A stretch of DNA of 61,268 bases, taken from JAGOTP01 sp964600845 (GTDB lineage: Bacteria; Patescibacteriota; Patescibacteriia; 2-12-FULL-60-25). A program made the position numbers and the translations under genes. The notes beneath the pieces were generated by a model. That model searched no databases. It worked only from the letters and a program-made list of their open reading frames with translations, and was not told the origin of the DNA. The DNA lies in contig CAZRJW010000006.1 in the NCBI GenBank assembly GCA_964600845.1, positions 1 through 61,268 on the forward strand, given 5' to 3'. Below, piece by piece: positions 7,827 to 15,204 of this stretch (position 1 is its first letter; each line of letters opens with the position of its first letter).

Positions 7827-10646
7827 ATGCGATTATTGGTCTGTGGTGGCGCCGGTTTTATCGGCTCAAACTTTATTCGGCACATGCTCGAAACGCATCC
7901 GGATATTTTCATCGTAAACTTCGATAAACTGACGTACGCCGGAAACTTAGAGAACCTCGCGGACATCTCGCATGATCAGCGCTACCGCTTTGTGCAGGGG
8001 GATATTACGGATTTGGATGCCCTAAACAACACGGTTCGCGCCCATGGAGTCACCCATGTCATCAATTTTGCGGCTGAAACACACGTCGATCGCTCGATTC
8101 ACGGAGGCTGTAAAGACTTCGTTTTGACGAATGCGCTCGGGGTTCAGATGATTTTAGATACGGTTCGGACCAATAAATTAGAAAAATTCGTCAACGTTTC
8201 CACCGATGAGGTCTATGGTTCGCTTAAGTTAGACGAACCGACCCTGTTCACCGAAGACACCCCAATCACGCCCAACATGCCGTACGCGGCAGCCAAGGCG
8301 GGTGGTGACATGATGTGCCGCGCGTACCACATGACACATGGGACGCCCGTGATCGTAACCCATTGCTCGAACAACTACGGCCCCTACCAGTTCCCAGAAA
8401 AACTGATCCCATTCTTCATTTTCAAGCTCTTGAAGGGCGAAAAAGTGCCTGTCTACGGCGATGGCCGCAATGTCCGTGACTGGATTCACGTCCGCGACCA
8501 CGCCCGCGCGCTCGACCTCCTGTTGCAGAAGGGCGTGCCTGGCGAGATCTACAATATCGGCGTTGATAACGAGCGCAACAACCTCGAAATCACACATTTG
8601 ATGCTCGAGCTCATGGGCTTTGGTCCAGAGCGCATTGAATTTATTACGGATCGCCCTGGTCATGACCGCCGTTACGCGATCGATGCCCGCAAGATCACCG
8701 CTCTTGGCTGGTACCCGATCTACACCCGCGACCAATTCCGCCGTGGCATGCAAGAAACCATCGATTGGTATCGCAGCCATACAGGCTGGGTCGAACAGCT
8801 CTGGAACAAGAAACGCGGAGAAATGAACAACTTCCAGCAGGCACTGAACACAACCGCCAGCCCGAGCGCCGTGGCACTACCTGGCGCGCTGAATACCTCT
8901 GCAGTTGCCCCTCTCCCTGCAGAAACGCTCGCCGCACTCGCTGCGAGTCCGGTTCCGACACTAACCGCCCCACTCCCGACGACGAATGGCCCTGTTTCGC
9001 AGAATGGCGTCCTTATTTTTGGAGCTGGGTATTTTGGCGCCCGCTTGGCGGAACTCATGCCAAATGCGGTTTTGAGTCGTGTACGTATCGAGGACCGAGC
9101 TGCCGTTGCCGCCGAACTCGACCGATACAAGCCTGCTGCGGTGATTAACGCTGCCGGAAAAACCGGAAAACCAAACGTCGACTGGTGCGAAACCCATCAG
9201 GTAGAGACCTACCAAGCGAATACGGTAGCGCCCCTTCTCCTTGCGGATGTCTGCCAAGAAAAAGGAATTTACCTCATTCAATTGGCTTCCGGCTGTATTT
9301 TCTACGGAGACTCCCCAGACCCAATCGGCTGGAAAGAGGAGGATGCGACCAACCCTCAAGCGTTCTACTCGCGCACGAAGTACGCCGCTGATTTGATCTT
9401 GTCTCGACTTCCAAAGACAGCCGTCGTCCGTTTGCGACTTCCGATCGACTTCGTCCCCTCTCCGAAGAACTTGATCACCAAGCTCTCTGGCTACAAGCAG
9501 GTCATTGATGTCCAAAATAGCGTGACGATCATCGAAGACTTGGTCTATGTGTTGCAGGGGCTGATTAAGAAGGAAGGAACGGGAATCTTCCATGCGACAA
9601 ACCCAGGCGCGCTTCGCTATCGCGACATGCTTGGATTGTATCGCGATCTCGTAGACCCAGCGCACAGCTGTGAGTGGATTGGTGACGCAGAACTCGCAAC
9701 ACGTGGATTAACGGCGAAAAACCGATCAACCTGTATCCTTCAATCTACGCGTTTGGCGGAACTTGGCATTCACATGCGCCCCATCGACATCGCGATCCGC
9801 GACACGATGGAACGCTATGCGGCGATCAAAAAAGCCGCCGACCGGGCTGCTGGCGCTTCTACATCCGCCACACCCACCATCCCCTCTATCGTCATCCCTC
9901 CAGTCCTTTCAGCCCTCGGACACGTCCCTGAGATGAAAGGGATGATCGCTGCCGGTGGCATGGGGTCACGCCTCGCGCCCCTCACGAGCGTTACGAACAA
10001 GCACTTGTTGCCGGTTCATAACAAGCCAATGATTCTGTATCCGTTACAAACCTTATTGGATGCAGGCATTCGCAAAATCTTAATTGTCACAGGCCCTGAA
10101 TACTCACATCAATTCGTTAAATTACTCGGAAGCGGCGCACAATATGGCTGCAGTATCAGCTATCGCGTGCAAGATGCTGCTGGTGGAATTGCGCAGGTGG
10201 TTGGGATGGCCGAAGACTTCGCGGGCTACGACAACTTGACCGTCATTCTGGGGGACAACATCTTCGAAGATTCATTCCGCGAAGAGATCCAATCCTTCAA
10301 AGGCGGCGCCATGGCCTTCTACAAACCCGTCTCAGACCCACACCGTTTTGGCGTCATGGAGATGAACGACCAAGGTCAGGTGCTCTCGATTGAAGAAAAG
10401 CCTAAGCAACCAAAATCGAACTTCGCCCAAGCAGGTCTCTATATTTACGATAGCGCCGTCTTCGACATCGTGAAGACCCTCAAACCCTCTGGACGTGGGG
10501 AGCTCGAAATCGTGGATGTAAACAATTATTATCTGAAGCAAGGAAAACTCGTCGCAAAGCCCGTGAAAGGCTTCTGGTCCGACGCAGGAACCTTCCCAAG
10601 CATGAAGCGTGCGACGGAATTCTTCTCCAGTCGCGACGGAGGCTAG
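7827..10646 (+). CDS. trifunctional nucleotide-rhamnose synthase fusion: RmlB + NRS/ER-like epimerase-reductase + RmlA
   Basis: Three enzymes in one 939-residue chain. Residues 1 to about 325 are a 4,6-dehydratase: GGAGFIGSNF, STDEVYG and catalytic Y153-A-A-A-K157. An Ala/Pro/Thr-rich linker follows to about 385. Residues about 390-680 match the plant bifunctional 3,5-epimerase/4-reductase NRS/ER and not ordinary RmlD: INAAGKTGKPNVDWCETH, LADVCQEKG, GCIF with C490, reductase Y514-S-R-T-K518 and ITK with K552. C490 and K552 correspond to the proposed epimerase Cys and Lys of NRS/ER. A second linker leads to residues about 700-939, a glucose-1-phosphate thymidylyltransferase (AAGGMGSRLAPLTSVTNKHLLPV, GDNIFED, EKP). 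Together they could make dTDP-L-rhamnose from glucose-1-phosphate without RmlC. Nucleotide preference cannot be read from sequence. No Shine-Dalgarno precedes the ATG. Confidence 0.93.
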   Translation: MRLLVCGGAGFIGSNFIRHMLETHPDIFIVNFDKLTYAGNLENLADISHDQRYRFVQGDITDLDALNNTVRAHGVTHVINFAAETHVDRSIHGGCKDFVLTNALGVQMILDTVRTNKLEKFVNVSTDEVYGSLKLDEPTLFTEDTPITPNMPYAAAKAGGDMMCRAYHMTHGTPVIVTHCSNNYGPYQFPEKLIPFFIFKLLKGEKVPVYGDGRNVRDWIHVRDHARALDLLLQKGVPGEIYNIGVDNERNNLEITHLMLELMGFGPERIEFITDRPGHDRRYAIDARKITALGWYPIYTRDQFRRGMQETIDWYRSHTGWVEQLWNKKRGEMNNFQQALNTTASPSAVALPGALNTSAVAPLPAETLAALAASPVPTLTAPLPTTNGPVSQNGVLIFGAGYFGARLAELMPNAVLSRVRIEDRAAVAAELDRYKPAAVINAAGKTGKPNVDWCETHQVETYQANTVAPLLLADVCQEKGIYLIQLASGCIFYGDSPDPIGWKEEDATNPQAFYSRTKYAADLILSRLPKTAVVRLRLPIDFVPSPKNLITKLSGYKQVIDVQNSVTIIEDLVYVLQGLIKKEGTGIFHATNPGALRYRDMLGLYRDLVDPAHSCEWIGDAELATRGLTAKNRSTCILQSTRLAELGIHMRPIDIAIRDTMERYAAIKKAADRAAGASTSATPTIPSIVIPPVLSALGHVPEMKGMIAAGGMGSRLAPLTSVTNKHLLPVHNKPMILYPLQTLLDAGIRKILIVTGPEYSHQFVKLLGSGAQYGCSISYRVQDAAGGIAQVVGMAEDFAGYDNLTVILGDNIFEDSFREEIQSFKGGAMAFYKPVSDPHRFGVMEMNDQGQVLSIEEKPKQPKSNFAQAGLYIYDSAVFDIVKTLKPSGRGELEIVDVNNYYLKQGKLVAKPVKGFWSDAGTFPSMKRATEFFSSRDGG

Positions 10647-10699
10647 CCGAAGATCGAACGAGTTGGACACCCTGCCGAGAACTCGTCATCATAGGGGGC

Positions 10700-11872
10700 A
10701 TGTCGAAACATAAGCTCGTTCTTCTGGGAGGTGGATTTGCGGGGACGTGGATTGCCACCCACGCCGTCCCAGCGCATGCGGATGTACTCGAAGTGACGCT
10801 CATTTCGGAAGAACCGCTGTTTACCTTCAGCCCCCTCCTGATCAACGGACTTGCAGGTGACCTTGAACCAAAAAACTTCACGCTGGATTTAACGAAACTC
10901 GCGTCCGAACGCGGGTTTCGTTTTATCCAAGGAACAATCGATCAGATTAACCGTGAAACGTGTACCGTCCATATCAGCCAGCGAAACGGCACTCCGATCG
11001 AAGTCGCCTACGATAGCGCGGTCCTTGCAACGGGAGCAAAGGCAAACTTCTTTGGCATTCCGGGACTCCAAGAAGAATCGTTTGCGCTCAAAGAACTCAG
11101 CGATATCGACCGGCTGATCGTCCATCTCGCAGAGACGCTCGTCCGCGCCTCCAAGGTTTGGACGGACGAAGAGAAGAAACGCATTTTATCGTTCGTAATC
11201 GTCGGCGGTGGACCAACAGGTGTCGAACTCCTCGGAGCGATGCAGGAACGCCTGAAGTATCTGGCCTACGAACGCGGACTTGAACAGTTACTCCCACTCG
11301 TCCAGATCACACTTATCGAAGGCAGCAAAAGCTTGTTTTCTGGGTTTCCAGATGATCTCTGCCGACAGAGTGAAGAGATCTTAAAAAAGAGTGGCGTAGA
11401 CGTACGCTGTAACCTGACCGTAAGCGGCGCAGAGAAAGGCCTGCTCACCTTTGCTGATCATTCAACCTTGAGTTATGGAACGCTCATCTGGGCAGCCGGG
11501 GTAAAAGCGATCACGCCTCCGATCGAGCCCGCGTTCCCTCCTGGACCCCTAAAATCTGACGCGTTCCTTCAGCTCGACGAGCACCTCTATGGCGCGGGCG
11601 ATGCGATCCTCTACGAGCAGGGTGGTGTGCGAGCTCCAAAAAATGCACAATCCGCCCTGCACATGGCTCAGGATGTACTCACGAACGTCCTCCGACGTAT
11701 CAAAGGTCAGCCTCCAGTCGCCCCTAGCCGCCAACAGATGGCTGCCCTTGTCACCGTGCTTCAGACGGGCTTCTTTCGACTTGGGACACACGTCCTCCAG
11801 GGTCGCTGGATTCATCCATTTCGAAAAGCCCTTTATCGTCTCCGATTGTGGCAAATAAAAAGCGGACACTAA
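10700..11872 (+). CDS. NDH-2-like FAD-dependent NAD(P)H oxidoreductase
   Basis: A 390-residue two-dinucleotide-binding flavoprotein. The FAD-binding GGGFAGTWIA lies at the N-terminus, VLATGAKANFFGIPG mid-domain, the NAD(P)H-binding FVIVGGGPTGVELLGAM near residue 165, WAAGVKA, and the second FAD motif LYGAGDAI. This is the layout of type II NADH:quinone dehydrogenases, which oxidise NADH at the inner membrane face without pumping protons. The C-terminal tail (RWIHPFRKALYRLRLWQI) is basic-aromatic, as in the membrane-anchoring helices of NDH-2. No quinone synthesis or terminal oxidase gene is in view, so the electron acceptor is open. It lies 53 bases after the rhamnose fusion and 9 before the helicase gene. 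Confidence 0.82.
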   Translation: MSKHKLVLLGGGFAGTWIATHAVPAHADVLEVTLISEEPLFTFSPLLINGLAGDLEPKNFTLDLTKLASERGFRFIQGTIDQINRETCTVHISQRNGTPIEVAYDSAVLATGAKANFFGIPGLQEESFALKELSDIDRLIVHLAETLVRASKVWTDEEKKRILSFVIVGGGPTGVELLGAMQERLKYLAYERGLEQLLPLVQITLIEGSKSLFSGFPDDLCRQSEEILKKSGVDVRCNLTVSGAEKGLLTFADHSTLSYGTLIWAAGVKAITPPIEPAFPPGPLKSDAFLQLDEHLYGAGDAILYEQGGVRAPKNAQSALHMAQDVLTNVLRRIKGQPPVAPSRQQMAALVTVLQTGFFRLGTHVLQGRWIHPFRKALYRLRLWQIKSGH

Positions 11873-11881
11873 ATCGATTCC

Positions 11882-13057
11882 ATGGTTCTCTCCCCCGATC
11901 AGGCAAAAGCCGTTCAACAACTCTATCGCTGGTTCAAGGAGGGTAAAGATCAAACCATCACGCTTGGTGGCTATGCCGGAACTGGAAAAACAACGCTCGC
12001 TTCGGTGCTGCGCTGGGTGTTAAACGAACGTCACGCAGACTTGTCTGTGGCTTTTTGCGCCTTCACGGGCAAAGCGACGCACGTCTTACGCCAACGACTA
12101 GAAGCCGCGGAGATGCTTCTCCCCCAAGACACCTGCTCCACCCTCCACGCGCTCCTCTACGTGCCACACGTATCAAAAGAGGGAGCAATCATCGGCTGGC
12201 ACCGAGCGAAAGAGGTAGAAGCGAATCTGATCATTGTCGACGAGGCGAGTATGGTGACTGAAGATCTGTGGCGCGACTTGGTCAGCTTGAACGTGCCGAT
12301 TATCGCGATTGGCGATCACGGACAGCTTCCACCGGTTGGAGGCTCATTTAATTTGGTTCAGGATCCAAAAATTCGTCTCGAGCAAATTCACCGCCAGGCG
12401 GCAGGCAATCCCATCCTGACACTCGCCGAAGCAGCGCGAACCACGGGACGCATCGCCCCAGGGAAATACGGTAAAGGCATCGAAAAGCTGAGCTACGCCA
12501 ACGAAGATGGCGATCGGATTCGCGACCTCACGGACGAACTCCTGTCCTCAAAAAAAGATGTGCTTATTCTCTGCGGACGAAATACGACGCGTCAGAAACT
12601 AAATGCTGCCGCTCGCGCCACGCTCGGCTTTGAAACAGGCGATCCCGAAGGCGGCGATAAAGTTGTCTGCTTGAAGAACTCGTACGCGATTATTGGTCAA
12701 CCGCTGTATAACGGGATGATTGGCACGATCGAGAGTCTGAACGAAGATGGCGAACACTGGTACGACGCGACGATCTCTTTCCCTGGAGAAGAACGTGAAT
12801 TCAGTGGCCTCATCTCACGCCACCAATTCGGCAAAGATACGGTCCTCGATACCGTCGAAGGCCTTTCCCCAAAACAGATTGGGGAACGCTTTGATTTTGG
12901 CTACGCCCTCACGGTTCACAAAGCCCAAGGTAGCCAAGCGGATACGGTCCTGCTATTCGAAGAACGCTTCCAAAAAATGAGCGATGATGACTGGAAACGT
13001 TGGCTCTATACCGCCGTCACCCGTGCAAAAAAACGGTTGTATATTGTGGGAGAATAG
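11882..13057 (+). CDS. RecD/Dda-like SF1B DNA helicase
   Basis: A 391-residue ATPase with helicase motifs in order: Walker A GGYAGTGKTT (about residues 29-38), CAFTGKATHVLRQRL (Ia), Walker B LIIVDEASM, GDHGQLPPVGGSF (III), IHRQAAGNPI (IV), LTVHKAQGSQ (V) and YTAVTRAKKRLY (VI). Such 5'-3' helicases act in DNA repair or replication restart. It lacks the long N-terminal region of RecD2, so it resembles Dda or a stand-alone RecD core. It begins nine bases after the flavoprotein gene, suggesting cotranscription, with no functional link apparent. Confidence 0.9.
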   Translation: MVLSPDQAKAVQQLYRWFKEGKDQTITLGGYAGTGKTTLASVLRWVLNERHADLSVAFCAFTGKATHVLRQRLEAAEMLLPQDTCSTLHALLYVPHVSKEGAIIGWHRAKEVEANLIIVDEASMVTEDLWRDLVSLNVPIIAIGDHGQLPPVGGSFNLVQDPKIRLEQIHRQAAGNPILTLAEAARTTGRIAPGKYGKGIEKLSYANEDGDRIRDLTDELLSSKKDVLILCGRNTTRQKLNAAARATLGFETGDPEGGDKVVCLKNSYAIIGQPLYNGMIGTIESLNEDGEHWYDATISFPGEEREFSGLISRHQFGKDTVLDTVEGLSPKQIGERFDFGYALTVHKAQGSQADTVLLFEERFQKMSDDDWKRWLYTAVTRAKKRLYIVGE

Positions 13058-13141
13058 GGAAAACGAGCCTTAAAGCGCCTCATTCACGCCTTGACCTCAT
13101 CAGCCTCGTCCGATACTATCGGGCCACAATTTACACCCCAT

Positions 13142-13215
13142 TCCGAGATCGTCTAATGGTAGGACTCCTGCCTCTGGAGCAGGGTATCTTGGTTCGAATC
13201 CAAGTCTCGGAGCCA
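13142..13215 (+). tRNA. trnQ: tRNA-Gln (CTG anticodon), CCA encoded
   Basis: Acceptor TCCGAGA pairs with TCTCGGA. The anticodon arm is CCTGC-CTCTGGA-GCAGG, giving anticodon CTG (codon CAG). The T arm is CTTGG-TTCGAAT-CCAAG, the discriminator is G, and CCA is encoded at 13213-13215. A terminator follows directly. Confidence 0.95.
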
Positions 13216-13217
13216 TG

Positions 13218-13246
13218 AAAAAGCCACGCTAGAAGCGTGGCTTTTT
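13218..13246 (+). terminator. intrinsic terminator after tRNA-Gln
   Basis: A 13-bp perfect stem (AAAAAGCCACGCT/AGCGTGGCTTTTT) with loop AGA, three bases after the tRNA CCA end and continuing into T-rich DNA. From 13250 to 13473 I see no gene and no convincing promoter. Confidence 0.93.
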
Positions 13247-13473
13247 GTATTTTATGACTATCCTGGCGTGGAGAGACCTGGTTTTTTTGAAGGCGGAACT
13301 TTTTCCGCAAACTCATTTTTATAACGTATCCATCTTGGAAGGATCACACTCGTCCCACCCCGGTCGGATGCGCTCTTTGCTTTTATACAGATGTCTTTGA
13401 GGCGAAGCTGAATGACACAGGGGCGCCTACTGATAGTGTTTGCCGCCTACGTGTATGGTAAATTTCTCGTACT

Positions 13474-14999
13474 ATGAGACAAGAGTTCAAGAACATGGCA
13501 AAAAACTACGTTCATGATGAGGATCTCGAAAGACACGAAGAGATGCTCCGTCTCTCAAAGGAGATGAAGACTCTTGTAGATCGATGCGAAAAGGCGACGT
13601 ATAGCGATAGCCTACCCGAAGCTGAACGTGAAGCCGGCCTCGAGTATCTCAAATCACACGTAGAAGTCCTCAAACAGGCCATTTCTCACCCACAGCTTAA
13701 GACGCACGTTCAAATTCTCCTCGCGAATCTCGTGTATCTTCGTGACGCAAGAGCAAAGTCACCTATGGCAAAAAGAAATTATGAGTGCGCACTAGAGCTC
13801 ATTCAATCTATTGGAATTGACCCGCTCATCCTTTCACTGAAAGACCACCTCTTTGATCGATATGACCGCCGCATTTCGCTCGTCGCTACGCTATTCGACC
13901 TGCCTGTAAAAAATTACGCGACTAAAGAAATACTCGCGGATTCGCTTATGAAACAGGTTCGTCGTTCTCGCGACCCTCAAACGATTTGTAAGTACCTTGA
14001 GACCATCCATCGGGCACATCAGCCGCATGTCATACACTATATCGAGGAGGTGCTCGAGAACTATAAACTTCCTTACGATCCCATCATTGATCTTTGGCGA
14101 TTCTCTGAGCAGAATCCATCGGATCCAATGAGACTTAATGCCGATCATTTTTTAGCTGTAATGGAATTGGAAAAAGCGCACCCCGGCCTATGCTCATTCT
14201 TGTGGGAAAATTTTGGAATCGTNNNNNNNNNNNNNNNNNNNNNNNNNNNNNNNNNNNNNNNNNNNNNNNNNNNNNNNNNNNNNNNNNNNNNNNNNNNNNN
14301 NNNNNNNNNNNNNNNNNNNNNNTGGAAAAAGCGCACCCCGGCCTATGCTCATTCTTGTGGGAAAATTTTGGAATCGTATTTTTTGGACGCTATCCCAAGG
14401 AGGTCCTAATTGCTCAACGAGCCGAGGCTGAATCAATGCAACCGTATGGAGTTATTCTGTATGCCCACGATGACCACAATGGAGCGTTTAACTATCCACA
14501 TCGCATTCAGGACTTCTACAATCAAATAAAGGGCCAGCTTCATCTACGCATTGTCGAAGCACCCTCTCTGTTAGGGGCAGTGCGAGCCCTCGTTCGACTA
14601 AATCAACGGTACTACCAAAATGGAAAGGGGCACAAAATACAGTTCATCGATATCGGTGGGCACGGAACGCCTGACAAGATCCAACTTGGCGAGCAAGACA
14701 CAGACGGAAGCCATATTCAGCTAGCTGACCTTGAGCGTGCCGGCGCAGAGCGTATTCGCGCTTACTTTGAAGAGGATGCAACGGCAATACTGGAATCTTG
14801 TTCAACCGGTGAAGAAGATGGCATCGGACAAAAACTCTCGTCACTCTTAGATGGAATGAAAGTGATCGCCCCAAAGATTCCCGCAGGAACAGAAAAGATT
14901 TCTGCTACAAAAGATGCATCCGGGAAATGGAAATTTGACGCGACCTACACAGTCGATGGCGTAAAAGCCGTCTACAAAAAAGGGGCGCAGAGTAGATAA
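13474..14999 (+). CDS. helical-repeat protein with C-terminal candidate clan-CD (caspase-like) peptidase domain; split by assembly gap
   Basis: Removing the 100 N plus one copy of the duplicated 55 bases (155 in total) gives one 456-residue frame. Residues 1 to about 240 are predicted helical and rich in charged heptad-like stretches, without a family I can name. The C-terminal part has the clan-CD layout: a hydrophobic strand into FIDIGGHGTP (H345), then 46 residues later AILESCSTGEEDG (C391) after another strand. That His-Gly and Cys spacing is characteristic of caspases, gingipains, CHAT and related peptidases; exact family unclear. No signal peptide, so cytosolic. Alternative start at 13495 (MAKNYVHDE). 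Isolated gene between tRNA-Gln and the surface giant. A defence or cell-death role is conjecture. Confidence 0.6.
14168..14377. repeat. identical 55-base copies flanking a 100-N gap (assembly artefact)
   Basis: Bases 14168-14222 and 14323-14377 are identical and enclose exactly 100 N. Contigs overlapping by 55 bases were probably placed side by side and not merged, which fits a k-mer of 55. Collapsing them restores the reading frame of the surrounding gene. Confidence 0.92.
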
Positions 15000-15182
15000 T
15001 ATCCCGTGCGCCCCACTCGCCGTTTTTGCTACCACCTCGGTCTAACACAGAGCCCTATCTCTGCACATATCCCAGCATGCGGGCTGCCACCTAGTGGATT
15101 CATGCGTGGATTGTGCCCTATACACCCATAGAACGAGCCCACCCTACCGGCCAATATTCGCGGACGAATGATTTATTTCAAA

Positions 15183-15193
15183 GATGGTATACT
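15183..15193 (+). promoter_or_regulatory. extended -10 promoter of the surface-protein gene
   Basis: TGGTATACT reads as an extended -10 (TG-n-TATACT, hexamer at 15188-15193). Transcription should start near 15200, about five bases before the ATG at 15205, so the message is nearly leaderless. No good -35 is seen. The 205 bases between the previous stop and this start hold nothing else I can support. Confidence 0.6.
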
Positions 15194-15204
15194 CCACCCA
15201 TCTT

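Noticed and set aside
13000..13218. Protein-coding frame overlapping tRNA-Gln
   Set aside because: It runs through the helicase end and the tRNA with no family similarity; the tRNA cloverleaf explains the sequence.
14168..14377. Genuine direct repeats or a mobile element in the peptidase-like gene
   Set aside because: Both copies are exactly 55 bases and directly flank a 100-N placeholder, as expected from unmerged contig ends.
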